Of a DNA stretch of 64,000 bases, positions 42,020-51,648 are shown one piece after another. Location: positions 77,849 to 141,848 of the forward strand of contig NZ_KB908078.1 of the NCBI RefSeq assembly GCF_000382345.1, read 5' to 3'. This DNA is from Massilia niastensis DSM 21313 (GTDB taxonomy: Bacteria; Pseudomonadota; Gammaproteobacteria; Burkholderiales; Burkholderiaceae_D). A program made the translations under genes and the position numbers. A model generated the notes under the pieces. The model made no database searches, was not told where the DNA came from, and saw only the letters and a program-made list of their open reading frames with translations. Numbering within the stretch: the stretch's first letter is position 1; each line of letters opens with the position of its first letter.

Positions 42020-44071
42020 ATGCATCACGTAGCGACACTGCAAAGCCTGATCGCCGGCCGCTGGCTCGGCGCCGAATCCCAGACCCCGCTGCACAGCGCC
42101 CTGGACAACCAGCTGATCTACCACACCCACGCCGAGAAGATCGACTTCGACGAAGCCATCACCTACGCGCGCAAGACCGGCATCCGCTCCCTGATGCAGC
42201 TCGACTTCCAGAAGCGCGCCCAGAACCTGAAGGCGCTGGCCCTGTACCTGATGGAGCGCAAGGAAGAACTGTACGAGATCTCGCACCTGACCGGCGCCAC
42301 CCGCGCCGACAGCTGGGTCGACGTCGAAGGCGGCATCGGCACCCTGTTCGCCTACGCCAGCATGGGCAGCCGCGAGCTGCCCTCGTCGAACGTGCTGCAT
42401 GAAGGCCCGGCCATGGCGCTGGGCAAGCGCGGCGGCTTTGCCGGCACCCACATCCTGGTGCCGCGCGGCGGCGTGGCGGTGCACATCAACGCCTTCAACT
42501 TCCCGATCTGGGGCCTGCTCGAGAAATTCGCGCCCAGCTTCCTGGCCGCGATGCCCTGCATCGCCAAGCCGGCCACCGCCACCAGCTACCTGACCCACGC
42601 GGTGGTGCGCATGATGATGGAATCGCAGCTGCTCCCCGAAGGCGCGCTGCAGCTGGTCATCGGCGGCACCGGCGACCTGCTCGACCGCCTCACCGGCTTC
42701 GACGCGGTCACCTTCACCGGTTCGGCCGACACCGCCGCCAGGCTGCGCAGCAACCCGAAACTGATCCGCGAATCGGTGCCCTTCACCGCCGAAGCGGATT
42801 CGCTCAACGCCGCCATCCTGGCGCCGGACGTGACGCCCGACGACCCGGAATTCGACCTGTTCGTCAAGGAAGTGGCGCGCGAGATGACCGGCAAGGCCGG
42901 CCAGAAGTGCACCGCGATCCGCCGCATCATCGTGCCGGAAAGCCGGGTCGAAGCGGTCGGCGAACGCCTGCGCGAGCGCCTGGCCAAGATCACCGTGGGC
43001 AATCCGAAGGTCGAGGGCGTGCGCATGGGCGCGCTGGCCTCGATGGAGCAGCACCGCGACGTCAGCGAGTGCGTCGAGATGCTGGCGCGCGGCAACGAAG
43101 TCCTGTTCAGCGCGCGCGACGGCTTCGCCCCGGTCGGCGACGGCTGCGCGAACGGCGCCTTCTTCTCGCCGACCCTGCTGCTGTGCCGTAACGCCATGGT
43201 CAACGACGCCGTGCACGATGTCGAGGCCTTCGGCCCGGTCAGCACCCTGATGACCTACCGCGACATCGACGAAGGCCTGGAGCTGGCCGCGCGCGGCAAG
43301 GGCAGCCTGGTGACCACCCTCGTCACGAAGGACCCGGCCATCGCCGCGCACGCGGTGCCGGTGGCGGCCGCCTCGCACGGACGCGTGCTGATCCTGGAGC
43401 GCGAAGCGGCGGTCGACAGCACCGGCCACGGCTCGCCGCTGCCGCAGCTCAAGCACGGCGGTCCGGGCCGCGCCGGCGGCGGCGAAGAGCTGGGCGGCAT
43501 CCGTGCCGTCAAGCACTTCCTGCAGCGCGCCGCGGTGCAGGGCTCGCCGACCATGCTGACCGCCGTCACCGGCGAGTACGTGCGCGGCGGCGCCGTCAAG
43601 GAAAGCGAGCTGCATCCGTTCCGCCGCCATTTCGAAGACCTGGAGATCGGCCACTCGCTGCTGACCCACCGCCGCACCGTGAGCGAAGCCGACATCGTCA
43701 ACTTCGGCGGCGTCTCGGGCGACTATTTCTACATGCACTTCGACGAGATCGCGGCCAGGGACACGCAGTTCGGCAAGCGCATCGCGCACGGCTACTTCGT
43801 GCTGTCGGCGGCGGCGGGCCTGTTCGTGTCGCCGGCGCCGGGCCCGGTGCTGGCCAACTACGGCCTGGACAACCTGCGCTTCGTGGCGCCGGTGGCGATC
43901 GGCGACACCATCCGCGCGCGCCTGACCTGCAAGCGCAAGGTCGACCGTAACCGCACTGACGAACAGGGACGCGGCCAGGGCGTGGTGGCCTGGGATGTAC
44001 AGGTCACCAACCAGAACGACGAGCTGGTGGCAAGTTACGATATCCTGACGCTGGTGCAGAAGCGCGGCTGA
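42020..44071 (+). CDS. paaZ: Bifunctional oxepin-CoA hydrolase / 3-oxo-5,6-dehydrosuberyl-CoA semialdehyde dehydrogenase PaaZ
   Basis: A 683-residue two-domain enzyme. Residues 1-510 are an aldehyde dehydrogenase (Glu in [17 protein letters not shown] near 258; nucleophilic Cys in [16 protein letters not shown] near 296). Residues 540-683 are an MaoC-like hydratase, with the Asp and His in [20 protein letters not shown] near 560, that opens the oxepin ring. Both active sites look intact, so ring opening and oxidation would be linked and the reactive semialdehyde not released. It is the last gene of the operon, and a GC-rich hairpin follows. Confidence 0.94.
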   Translation: MHHVATLQSLIAGRWLGAESQTPLHSALDNQLIYHTHAEKIDFDEAITYARKTGIRSLMQLDFQKRAQNLKALALYLMERKEELYEISHLTGATRADSWVDVEGGIGTLFAYASMGSRELPSSNVLHEGPAMALGKRGGFAGTHILVPRGGVAVHINAFNFPIWGLLEKFAPSFLAAMPCIAKPATATSYLTHAVVRMMMESQLLPEGALQLVIGGTGDLLDRLTGFDAVTFTGSADTAARLRSNPKLIRESVPFTAEADSLNAAILAPDVTPDDPEFDLFVKEVAREMTGKAGQKCTAIRRIIVPESRVEAVGERLRERLAKITVGNPKVEGVRMGALASMEQHRDVSECVEMLARGNEVLFSARDGFAPVGDGCANGAFFSPTLLLCRNAMVNDAVHDVEAFGPVSTLMTYRDIDEGLELAARGKGSLVTTLVTKDPAIAAHAVPVAAASHGRVLILEREAAVDSTGHGSPLPQLKHGGPGRAGGGEELGGIRAVKHFLQRAAVQGSPTMLTAVTGEYVRGGAVKESELHPFRRHFEDLEIGHSLLTHRRTVSEADIVNFGGVSGDYFYMHFDEIAARDTQFGKRIAHGYFVLSAAAGLFVSPAPGPVLANYGLDNLRFVAPVAIGDTIRARLTCKRKVDRNRTDEQGRGQGVVAWDVQVTNQNDELVASYDILTLVQKRG

Positions 44072-44079
44072 CGCCGTGC

Positions 44080-44103
44080 CGCGGGCGGCATCCGCCGCCC
44101 GCG
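44080..44103 (+). terminator. GC-rich hairpin after the paa operon
   Basis: A perfect 10-bp stem (CGCGGGCGGC with GCCGCCCGCG) and ATCC loop lie nine bases after the paaZ stop. There is no T run, so it may be a weak or Rho-assisted terminator. Confidence 0.4.
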
Positions 44104-44130
44104 CTGCTCGCCCAACCCACGGAGGCTTCG

Positions 44131-44595
44131 ATGTCGAGACTGGACCTGAGCAGTATTCCCGTAATGAGCGGCACCGGCTATCCCGAAGCGTTCGCCGAGG
44201 CGGTGGACGGGCGCACCCGGCAGGCCCTGGGCGACGCGGGCGGCCTGACCCAGTTCGGCGCCAACCTGGTCGAACTCCAGCCGGGCACGGCGTCCTCGCA
44301 GCGCCACTGGCATTCGCACGAGGACGAGTTCGTGATGATGGTGTCGGGCGAACTGGTGCTGATCACCGACGAGGGCGAAACCCTGATGCGGGCCGGCGAT
44401 TGCGCCGCGTTTCCGGCAGGCAGGCCCAATGGCCACCAGCTGGTCAACCGCGGCTGGGGACCGGGCGTGTTCCTGGTGGTCGGCTCGCGCAACAAGGACG
44501 ATGTCGCCACCTATCCCGATGTCGACCTGCGCTACGACAACGCGACCGGCAGCTATACGCACAAGGACGGCACGCCGTATCCGCCCCGCAACTAG
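44131..44595 (+). CDS. Cupin domain protein
   Basis: A 154-residue single-domain cupin with a GGAGG site at the start. Motif 1 metal ligands are visible in SQRHWHSHEDEFVMMVSGEL (H-x-H-x3-E, near residue 50), and motif 2 in AFPAGRPNGHQLVNRG (H near 100). Such proteins may be small metal-dependent enzymes or sugar/aromatic-binding proteins. It starts 59 bases after paaZ beyond a hairpin, so it may or may not share the paa transcript. It is convergent with the KTSC-like gene. Confidence 0.85.
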   Translation: MSRLDLSSIPVMSGTGYPEAFAEAVDGRTRQALGDAGGLTQFGANLVELQPGTASSQRHWHSHEDEFVMMVSGELVLITDEGETLMRAGDCAAFPAGRPNGHQLVNRGWGPGVFLVVGSRNKDDVATYPDVDLRYDNATGSYTHKDGTPYPPRN

Positions 44596-44610
44596 GCACG
44601 GTGCGCGCTT

Positions 44611-44838
44611 TCAGTTGAGCTTGCGCGCATAGCGCTGCCGGATGTGCTGGCTGATGAAGGTCGACAAGCCGCGGCCGTCTTCGGCCAGCTCGCGCATGAT
44701 CGCGATGTTTTCAGCGCCGGCGCTGCGGTCCGTGTAGAGATAGCGGTCACCACCGGCGAACTCGATCGTGATCGAATCCCGGCCGATGTCGTAGGCGACC
44801 ACGCCGGATTCCCCGCTCTCGTTGTTGTAACGATGCAT
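44611..44838 (-). CDS. Small KTSC-like protein
   Basis: A 75-residue protein resembling the KTSC domain pattern: AYDIGRDSITIEFAGGDRYL then YTDRSAGAENIAIMRELAED and GLSTFISQHIRQRYARKL. The start at 44838 is chosen over 44856 because GGAGG stands seven bases before it. The role of this family is unknown; some members are fused to lysyl-tRNA synthetase. No signal peptide is present. Confidence 0.72.
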   Translation of the reverse strand: MHRYNNESGESGVVAYDIGRDSITIEFAGGDRYLYTDRSAGAENIAIMRELAEDGRGLSTFISQHIRQRYARKLN

Positions 44839-44910
44839 GCCAACCTCCGCATTCAATCATGAGACGCACCCTTCATGTGGGTGCGGAGGCAGCATGTGCA
44901 AGTACGCCGT

Positions 44911-45582
44911 TCAGGCGTTCGCGCGGCGCAGCCTCAGCAGGCCTTCGGCAGTCTGGACGGCGCGCAACTCGTCATAGTCGGGCACGTCGGTGGCGCTGGT
45001 ATCCAGCGGCTGGTGGTGGGTGGCGGTGACGACGATGCTGTCCATGCCGGCCGCTTGCGCCGCCTGCAGGCCGGCCAGGGTGTCTTCGAACACCAGGCAG
45101 TCTTGCGGGCGCATGCCCAGCTTCTCCGCGCCCAGCAGGAAGGGATCGGGCGCCGGCTTGCCGCGTGCGACGTCCTCGGCGGCGACCAGCACCGCCGGCA
45201 GCGGCAGCCCGGCGGCGGCGATGCGCGCTTCGGCCAGCGCGCGCGGGGCCGAGGTGACGATGGCCCAGCGTTGCGGCGGCAGGCTGTCGAGGAAGGCGGC
45301 GACGCCGGCGATCGCTTCGATGCCGGCCACGTCCTCGACCTCGGCCAGCGTGATGCGGCGCGCTTCCAGTACCGGATCGACTCCGGGCAGCCCGAGGTTG
45401 CGGATGGTGTCCTCGGTGCGCTTGCCGTGGATGGTGGGCAGGAAGGCTTCGACGTCGAGCCCGTGGCTGCGGGCCCAGGCGCTCCAGACGCGCTCGGCGG
45501 CAATGATCGAGGTCAGGATGGTTCCATCCATGTCGAACAGGAAAGCCGCATACGCGCGGTCGGGCAGGGGAGGCTGGATCAC
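44911..45582 (-). CDS. HAD-superfamily sugar phosphatase-like hydrolase
   Basis: A 223-residue HAD-IA hydrolase starting with GTG. AAFLFDMDGTILTSIIAAER at 12-31 is motif I with the nucleophile Asp; GVAAFLDSLPPQRWAIVTSA near 110 is motif II; the motif III Lys is in VARGKPAPDPFLLGAEKLGM near 155 and the motif IV acid in QDCLVFEDTLAGLQAAQAAG near 175. The layout matches beta-phosphoglucomutase/sugar-phosphatase-like enzymes (YfbT/GPP type). It lies downstream of argH on the same strand but beyond a terminator. Confidence 0.88.
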   Translation of the reverse strand: MIQPPLPDRAYAAFLFDMDGTILTSIIAAERVWSAWARSHGLDVEAFLPTIHGKRTEDTIRNLGLPGVDPVLEARRITLAEVEDVAGIEAIAGVAAFLDSLPPQRWAIVTSAPRALAEARIAAAGLPLPAVLVAAEDVARGKPAPDPFLLGAEKLGMRPQDCLVFEDTLAGLQAAQAAGMDSIVVTATHHQPLDTSATDVPDYDELRAVQTAEGLLRLRRANA

Positions 45583-45605
45583 GAAGGTCTCTTCGACGCG
45601 TTGAG

Positions 45606-45631
45606 AAAAAGCCGCCGGGCCAGCCGGCGGC
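45606..45631 (-). terminator. Rho-independent terminator of argH
   Basis: On the minus strand GCCGCCGG, a 5-base loop and CCGGCGGC (8-bp perfect stem) are followed by TTTTT. It lies 12 bases after the argH stop and just before the HAD gene start. Confidence 0.8.
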
Positions 45632-45643
45632 CTGGGGGGAGGC

Positions 45644-47044
45644 TTACTGTGCCGCCAGCTGGGCGCGCACGCGGGCGATCGCCGCGCGCACCTGGTTCGG
45701 CGCGGTGCCGCCGATGTGGTCGCGCGCCGCCACCGAGCCTTCCAGGGTCAGCACGGCGAACACGTCCTGCTCGATCAGCGGCGAGAATTCGCGCAGCTTG
45801 TCGAGCGACATCTCGGACAGGTCGCACTTCGCGACGTCGCAGGCGCGCACCGCGTGGGCCACGGCTTCGTGGGCGTCGCGGAAGGGCAGGCCCTTCTTGA
45901 CCAGGTAGTCGGCCAGGTCGGTCGCGGTCGCGTAGCCCTGCAGCGCGGCGGCGCGCATGTTCTCGGCCTTGACCGTGATGCCGGCGGCCATGTCGGTGAA
46001 GATGCGCAAGGTGTCGGTCACGGTGTCGATGGTGTCGAACAGCGGTTCCTTGTCTTCCTGGTTGTCCTTGTTGTAGGCCAGCGGCTGGCCTTTCATCAGG
46101 GTCAGCAGGCCGGTCAGGTGACCGTAGACGCGGCCGGTCTTGCCACGCGCCAATTCCGGCACGTCAGGATTCTTTTTCTGCGGCATGATCGACGAGCCGG
46201 TGCAGAAGCGGTCGGCGATGTCGATGAAGCCGATGCGCGGGCTGATCCACATGACCAGCTCTTCCGACATGCGCGAGATGTGCATCATGAGTATCGAGGC
46301 GGCGGCGGTGAACTCGATCGCGAAATCGCGGTCGGACACGGCGTCGAGCGAGTTGTGGCAGACGTCCTCGAAGCCGAGCGTCTTCGCCACCCGCAGGCGG
46401 TCGATCCGGAAGGTGGTGCCGGCCAGCGCCGCGGCGCCCAGCGGCAGGCGGTTCACGCGGCGGCGCGCATCCTGCATGCGCTCGGCGTCGCGGCCGAACA
46501 TCTCGACATAGGCCAGCATGTGGTGGCCGAAGGTGATCGGCTGGGCCACCTGCAGGTGGGTGAAGCCCGGCATGATGGTGTCGGCATGGCGCTCGGCCAG
46601 GTCGGTCAGGGCGCCGCGCAGGCCGGCCAGCAGGGCCAGGATGTCGTCGATGGCGGCGCGCACGTACAGGCGGATGTCGGTCGCCACCTGGTCGTTGCGC
46701 GAACGGCCGGTGTGCAGGCGCTTGCCGGCGTCGCCGACCAGTTCGGTCAGGCGCTTTTCGATGTTCAGGTGCACGTCTTCCAGGTCGAGCAGCCATTCGA
46801 AGCTGCCGGCCTCGATCTCGGCGCTGATCTGGGCCATGCCGCGCTCGATCTCGGCGCGGTCCTGTTCGCTGATGATGCCTTGCGCGGCCAGCATGTCGGC
46901 GTGGGCCAGCGAGCCCTGGATGTCGAACGCGGCCAGGCGCTTGTCGAAGAAGACGGAGGCGGTATAGCGTTTGACGAGATCGGAGACCGGTTCGGTGAAG
47001 CGCGCCGACCAGGCTTCGGCTTTCTTGGAGAATTGTGCAGTCAT
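45644..47044 (-). CDS. argH: Argininosuccinate lyase
   Basis: A 466-residue enzyme that splits argininosuccinate into arginine and fumarate in the last step of arginine synthesis. [20 protein letters not shown] near 115, [17 protein letters not shown] near 205 and the superfamily signature [20 protein letters not shown] near 285 are all present. The start at 47044 ([16 protein letters not shown]) matches the betaproteobacterial N-terminus; a GTG at 47071 is unlikely. It stands alone with its own terminator. Confidence 0.96.
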   Translation of the reverse strand: MTAQFSKKAEAWSARFTEPVSDLVKRYTASVFFDKRLAAFDIQGSLAHADMLAAQGIISEQDRAEIERGMAQISAEIEAGSFEWLLDLEDVHLNIEKRLTELVGDAGKRLHTGRSRNDQVATDIRLYVRAAIDDILALLAGLRGALTDLAERHADTIMPGFTHLQVAQPITFGHHMLAYVEMFGRDAERMQDARRRVNRLPLGAAALAGTTFRIDRLRVAKTLGFEDVCHNSLDAVSDRDFAIEFTAAASILMMHISRMSEELVMWISPRIGFIDIADRFCTGSSIMPQKKNPDVPELARGKTGRVYGHLTGLLTLMKGQPLAYNKDNQEDKEPLFDTIDTVTDTLRIFTDMAAGITVKAENMRAAALQGYATATDLADYLVKKGLPFRDAHEAVAHAVRACDVAKCDLSEMSLDKLREFSPLIEQDVFAVLTLEGSVAARDHIGGTAPNQVRAAIARVRAQLAAQ

Positions 47045-47184
47045 GGTGGGGATTTTCAGTTGGGTATCCACCGATTATAAACCGCCTGCCGCCGCACCCT
47101 GGCTGTGCGCCGGATGACAAGCTACCCAAAATGGGTCATCATGTGCCGCATGCTTCACTAAATGACAATAATAAGGGGAAGTCG

Positions 47185-47856
47185 ATGAGACAATCCGTCC
47201 GCACCGCCCTGGCGGCTGTGCTGGCCGCAGGTGCATTCGCACCTGCAACGACATTTGCACAACCAGGGGCGCCGGGCGTCGCTGCGCCGGCCGTGCCCGC
47301 GGCGCCTGCGGCGCCTGCACTGCCCGCGATGCCCTCGGCGCCCGCTCTTCCTGCGCTAGCTGCTTCCCCGACAAGGCCCCCGGCTTCCGCCGTCCCGGCG
47401 GCGCGGCCGGCCGACGTGGCATCGATCGACGCCATCGTCGGCGCCCTGTACCAGGTCATTTCGGGCGCCGCCGGCGCGCCGCGCGACTGGGACCGGATGC
47501 GTTCCCTGTTCACGCCGGAGGGCCGGATGATGGCGCTCGGCGCGCGTCCCGACGGCGGTATCGTCATGCGCCCCATGAGCGTCGACGACTACATCGCCCG
47601 CAACAGCAGGAACTTTGCCACCATGGGCTTCTTCGAGACCGAACTGGCGCGCACCACCGACAGTTTCGGCCAGATCGCCCATGTCTTCAGCACCTACGAG
47701 GCGCGTCACGCGCCAGGCGACGCGACGCCATTCATGCGCGGGATCAACACCATCCAGCTCGTCCACGACGGCAAGCGCTGGTATGTGTTGAGCCTGGCAT
47801 GGCGGGCCGAAGACGCGGCACTTCCCCTTCCGGAGCGCTACCTGCAAAGCCGCTGA
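47185..47856 (+). CDS. Secreted NTF2-like protein with Pro/Ala-rich N-terminus
   Basis: A 223-residue protein with a signal peptide (MRQSVRTALAAVLAAGAFAP then ATTFA/QP) and a low-complexity Ala/Pro stretch to about residue 75. Residues 80-215 look like an NTF2/SnoaL-type domain: VASIDAIVGALYQVISGAAG, RDWDRMRSLFTPEGRMMALG, then strands ending in NTIQLVHDGKRWYVLSLAWR. No catalytic residues can be assigned. GGGGAA precedes the ATG. Confidence 0.7.
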   Translation: MRQSVRTALAAVLAAGAFAPATTFAQPGAPGVAAPAVPAAPAAPALPAMPSAPALPALAASPTRPPASAVPAARPADVASIDAIVGALYQVISGAAGAPRDWDRMRSLFTPEGRMMALGARPDGGIVMRPMSVDDYIARNSRNFATMGFFETELARTTDSFGQIAHVFSTYEARHAPGDATPFMRGINTIQLVHDGKRWYVLSLAWRAEDAALPLPERYLQSR

Positions 47857-47919
47857 CCGCGGCCGCAATCGAACTTATGACAATTGCAATCGGCGCTAGA
47901 ATGATTTTTTTGCAGATTG

Positions 47920-48366
47920 ATGAGTTCCATGATTACGAACGATTCCAGCTTCCAGGTCAGCACTGACCAGACCAGGCTCGACATCCCGCTGATCTACCGC
48001 TTCCTGAGCGAGCAGTCCACCTGGGCCATCGGCATTTCCCGTCCGGTCGTCGAACGCGCGATCGAGAATTCGCTGTGCTTCGGCGGCTTCCTCGACGGCC
48101 GCCAGATCGCGTTCGCACGCGTGATCACCGACTACGCCACGTTCGCCAACCTGGTGGACGTGTTCGTCGTGCCCGAGTACCGCGGGAACGGCTACGGCAA
48201 GCAGTTGATCGGCGTGGTGCTGCGCCATCCGAGCCTGCAGAAACTGCGCCGCTTCATGCTCGCCACCACCGATGCGCACGGCATGTTCGAGCGCTTCGGC
48301 TTTACCTCGCTGCAACAGCCGGAGACCCTGATGGAGCGCTATTTCCCGAACATTTATTTGTCCTGA
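47920..48366 (+). CDS. GNAT-family N-acetyltransferase
   Basis: A 148-residue acetyltransferase. DVFVVPEYRGNGYGKQLIGV near residue 84 is motif A with the acetyl-CoA pyrophosphate loop (R-G-x-G-x-G-K), and the C-terminal FMLATTDAHGMFERFGFTSL is motif B. The ATG at 47920 is used; ATG 47929 is an alternative, and neither has a strong ribosome site. A TAGAAT at 47897-47902 may be the -10 box. The acceptor substrate is unknown. Confidence 0.87.
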   Translation: MSSMITNDSSFQVSTDQTRLDIPLIYRFLSEQSTWAIGISRPVVERAIENSLCFGGFLDGRQIAFARVITDYATFANLVDVFVVPEYRGNGYGKQLIGVVLRHPSLQKLRRFMLATTDAHGMFERFGFTSLQQPETLMERYFPNIYLS

Positions 48367-48433
48367 GCATACTCAACACGGCGACGCAAGTCTGCAATCA
48401 GGCTTACGATAGGGGTAACCGAAGGGACGCCGT

Positions 48434-49648
48434 ATGCTTCAGTTTCTTGTCCGCGCCTGGCTCGCCTTGGTGTTGATGGCGAGTATCATCAGCCTGGCTG
48501 CCGAGCCGCGGCAGCCGAGAGGCTCGCTCGTCATCATTGGCGGCGCCTTGCGCGCGGACAACGCGGCAGTCTGGGAGCGCATGGTCCAGCTGGCGGGCGG
48601 CAAGGGGGCGCGCATTGCGGTGTTCGCCTCGGCCTCGGCCAATCCCGAGCGGGCCGGCAGGTTCCTGGTCGAGCGTTTCAACCACTATGGCGCCAAGGCA
48701 TTCTTCGTGCCCGTCGCCGTTCGCCTGAGCAACACCGACTACACCATCGCCGCCGAGGATCCGGCGCTGGCGGCCGCGGTCCGCAGCGCCGGCGGCGCCT
48801 ATTTCGCGGGCGGCGACCAGGGACGCATCACGCGCGCGCTGCGCCGTCCCGACGGCAGCAATACGCGCGTCCTCGACGCCTTGTGGGAGATGTACCGGCG
48901 CGGCGGCATGATCGCCGGTTCCAGCGCCGGCGCGGCCATCATGAGCAGCACCATGTTCGGCTATCCCAAGCCGGTGCTGGCGACCCTCAAGCTCGGCCTG
49001 GGCGACGAGGACGAGATCGCCCCGGGACTGGGCTTCATCGGCGAGGACGTGTTCGTCGACCAGCACCTGCTGGTGCGCGGACGCTTCGCGCGCATGCTGC
49101 CGGCCATGCTCAAGAAGGGCTACAAGATCGGGCTCGGGATCGACGAGAACACCGCCATGGTGGTCGGCCCGGACCGCGACGTCGAGGTGATCGGCTACCG
49201 GGGCGCGCTGCTGGTGGACCTGACCGAGGCCAGGACCAACGACGGCGTGTTCAACGTCACCAACGCGCGCCTCAGCTATCTCGACAACGGCGACCGCTTC
49301 AACCTGGTCAGCCGCGTGTTCACGCCAGCGCTCGACAAGGCCGACGGCAAGGTCGACCCGGGCAAGCCCTATTACCGCGAACCGCTGTTCTCGGCCGACA
49401 TCCTCGGCAACAGCACCGTGGTCGACCTGATGGCCAAGCTGATCGACAGCGACCAGCCCGAAGCCATCGGGCTGTCGCTCGACAGCCCGAACGGCGTGCA
49501 GCCCGACCTCGGCTTCGAGTTCAAGCTCACCCGCACCAACGACAGCGTCGGCTACATGTCCTCGCTGAGCGAGGCCTATTCGGTCTACAACGTGCGGCTC
49601 GACATCCGGCCGATCGTGGTGCAGCGGCCGCTCTACCAGTACAAATAG
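48434..49648 (+). CDS. Secreted cyanophycinase
   Basis: A 404-residue S51-family serine peptidase that splits the storage polymer cyanophycin to beta-Asp-Arg dipeptides. An N-terminal hydrophobic signal (FLVRAWLALVLMASIISLAA) indicates export, as in extracellular CphE enzymes of bacteria that feed on cyanophycin. SLVIIGGALRADNAAVWERM near 31, YFAGGDQGRITRAL near 124, the nucleophile Ser in GGMIAGSSAGAAIMSSTMFG near 157-176, and GFIGEDVFVDQHLLVRGRFA near 195 (His) are conserved. No cphA synthetase is in the window. Confidence 0.88.
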   Translation: MLQFLVRAWLALVLMASIISLAAEPRQPRGSLVIIGGALRADNAAVWERMVQLAGGKGARIAVFASASANPERAGRFLVERFNHYGAKAFFVPVAVRLSNTDYTIAAEDPALAAAVRSAGGAYFAGGDQGRITRALRRPDGSNTRVLDALWEMYRRGGMIAGSSAGAAIMSSTMFGYPKPVLATLKLGLGDEDEIAPGLGFIGEDVFVDQHLLVRGRFARMLPAMLKKGYKIGLGIDENTAMVVGPDRDVEVIGYRGALLVDLTEARTNDGVFNVTNARLSYLDNGDRFNLVSRVFTPALDKADGKVDPGKPYYREPLFSADILGNSTVVDLMAKLIDSDQPEAIGLSLDSPNGVQPDLGFEFKLTRTNDSVGYMSSLSEAYSVYNVRLDIRPIVVQRPLYQYK

Positions 49649-50089
49649 CCACGCGCAGGCGCATCCGCAACGCGGGATTGCCGCATCGGTGAGGTAAGGC
49701 ACTGTGAACCGGCGCCGGCCTGGCCATGCTGCAGTCATGACAAAAGGCTTCTCAAGAAACAAGCTGTATGCCATGCAGCGCATGTCCATCGCACTCAGGA
49801 GGGCAGCGGCCGCCAGGCCGTTCGGCGCCGAGACCGACCGTGCGCTGCGCTGGGCCGCGGCGTGGGGCATGTGTGCGGGAATCCGTACCCCGCACACCCG
49901 GCTGCGGCTGCGGCGCGACACGCTGCTTGGCGTGAGCGCCTGATACGGGCGATCATTCGCAGCGGCCGTGCAGGCGCTCGGCCAGTATGCGCGCCTGCGC
50001 ATCCACCAGCGGACAGGCAGGCCGGCCTTGCCCCGCATGGGCTTGGCAGGCTTACAATGTCGCGATTCGACATCAAGACAGGAATTGCG
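49649..50089. other. 441-base intergenic region before the M64 peptidase
   Basis: It contains no convincing gene, RNA or mobile element. Short open frames exist (for example 49704-49943) but are basic and low-complexity. The only regulatory feature I can support is a TACAAT near its right end, a candidate promoter for the M64 gene. Confidence 0.4.
50053..50058 (+). promoter_or_regulatory. Candidate -10 box of the M64 peptidase gene
   Basis: TACAAT, with TTGCCC 19 bases upstream (50028-50033), overlaps an in-frame ATG at 50057. This argues for the next ATG at 50090, which also has an AGGAA site and starts a signal peptide. Confidence 0.4.
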
Positions 50090-51505
50090 ATGCGCCGTCT
50101 CCCGCTCCAGCTGTTCACCGCCGCGCTCATGCTCGGCGCCGCCGCTGCCCATGCCGCCCAGCCCCAGACCATCCGCGTGGACTACACCCACAGCGGCAAC
50201 GCCCTGAGCGACCAGTACGCGATCGAGCGCGTCGTGGTCGAGCCGCTGCCGTGGCCGGGCCACCCGGCGAAGAACCTCGACGACACCAACCGCGGCCAGA
50301 ACCGGGTGGAGGTGGTCGATGCGAAGACCGGCGACCTGCTGTACTCGCGCGGCTTCTCGACCATCTTCGGCGAGTGGAGCACCACCGAGGAGGCGGGCAA
50401 GATCAGCCGCAGCTTCCAGGAGTCGGTGCGCTTTCCGAAACCCGACCGCCCGGTGCGGGTGCGCATCCTCGAGCGCGACGAGCGCAACGAGTTCTCGGTC
50501 GCCTGGAGCATCGAAGTCGATGCCGATGCCCAGGACGTGGTGAAGAGCCAGCCGCCGGCCCCGGCCAGGCCGGTGCCGATCCAGGTCAGCGGACCGTCGC
50601 CCGGCAAGGTCGACCTCCTGATCCTGGGCGACGGCTATACCCAGGCCGAGATGAAGAAGTTCGAGGCGGACGCGCGCCGCCTGTCGCAGCACCTGTTCTC
50701 GGTCTCGCCGTTCCGCGAGCGCGCCAAAGACTTCAACGTCTGGGCCATGGCGGTGCCGACCGCGAAGTCCGGCATCACGCGCCCCTCCACCGGCGTGCAC
50801 AACCCGTCCGCGCTGGGCACCCGCTACGACATCTTCGGCAGCGAGCGCTATGTGCTCACCCTGGACAACCGCGCGCTGCGCGACATCGCCCAGCATGCGC
50901 CGTATGAATTCATCGAGATCCTGGTGAACAACGATACCTATGGCGGTGGCGGCATCTTCGGCCAGTTCAGCACCGCCGCCGCCGGCAACGCCTGGGCCGA
51001 CTACCTGTTCGTGCACGAATTCGGCCACCACTTCGCCGGGCTGGCCGACGAGTACTACACCTCGCCGGTCGCCTACCAGGCCGCCAGCGGCCGCAAGGAA
51101 CCGTGGGAGCCGAACGCCACCGCGCTGCGCGACCCGGCCAAGCTGAAATGGAAGCGCCACGTGAAGGAGGGCACGCCGTTGCCGACGCCCTGGCCGAAGG
51201 CCGAGTACGAGGAAACCTCGCGCGCCTACCAGAAGCGGCGCGCGGCGCTGCGCGCGGCCGGACGTCCGGAATCCGAGATGAACGCGCTGTTCCGCGAGGA
51301 TCTGGAGCGCACCAATGCGCTGTTAGCGAAGCACCCGCACCGCCACGCGGTCGGGGCCTTCGAGGGCGCCAACTACGAGGCCAGCGGCTACTACCGTCCG
51401 GCGATGCAATGCCTGATGTTCGACCGCAGCGAGAAGTTCTGCCCGGTGTGCCAGGACGGCATCAGCGAGATCATCGACCTGTATGCGGGGCCTGCCGGCC
51501 GGTAA
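50090..51505 (+). CDS. Secreted M64-family zinc peptidase (IgA peptidase M64-like)
   Basis: A 471-residue exported metallopeptidase. The start at 50090 gives a signal peptide (MRRLPLQLFTAALMLGAAAA then HAA/QP) and an AGGAA site. An N-terminal beta-sandwich (about 25-155) precedes the catalytic domain, which begins VDLLILGDGYTQAEMKKFEA near 175. The zinc motif is LFVHEFGHHFAGLADEYY near 308 (H-E-x-x-H plus the Asp/Glu after the Met-turn-like GLADEYY). Late cysteines (CLMFDRSEKFCPVCQDGI) may form a second metal or disulphide site. Its neighbours do not reveal a substrate. Confidence 0.88.
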   Translation: MRRLPLQLFTAALMLGAAAAHAAQPQTIRVDYTHSGNALSDQYAIERVVVEPLPWPGHPAKNLDDTNRGQNRVEVVDAKTGDLLYSRGFSTIFGEWSTTEEAGKISRSFQESVRFPKPDRPVRVRILERDERNEFSVAWSIEVDADAQDVVKSQPPAPARPVPIQVSGPSPGKVDLLILGDGYTQAEMKKFEADARRLSQHLFSVSPFRERAKDFNVWAMAVPTAKSGITRPSTGVHNPSALGTRYDIFGSERYVLTLDNRALRDIAQHAPYEFIEILVNNDTYGGGGIFGQFSTAAAGNAWADYLFVHEFGHHFAGLADEYYTSPVAYQAASGRKEPWEPNATALRDPAKLKWKRHVKEGTPLPTPWPKAEYEETSRAYQKRRAALRAAGRPESEMNALFREDLERTNALLAKHPHRHAVGAFEGANYEASGYYRPAMQCLMFDRSEKFCPVCQDGISEIIDLYAGPAGR

Positions 51506-51648
51506 TCTTTGCTTACAACTTGGCTCGGCCTTTGTGGGATGCCTAACAGACCCGGGCAGTGGGAGCACCTATTCTGGAACCGTTGTTAAACAAAAACTAT
51601 TGCGAAGACGAATCGATCCTCGCAGTGACCACCAGAAAGGAAGCAACC

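Noticed and set aside
44865-44885. Hairpin CGCACCC/GGGTGCG between the KTSC-like and HAD genes
   Set aside because: There is no T run on either strand, and it lies upstream of the KTSC-like start, so I cannot assign it as a terminator.
49704-49943. Possible 79-residue gene before the M64 peptidase
   Set aside because: It is Arg/Ala-rich with no clear ribosome site or recognisable motif, and is consistent with random open frame in GC-rich DNA.
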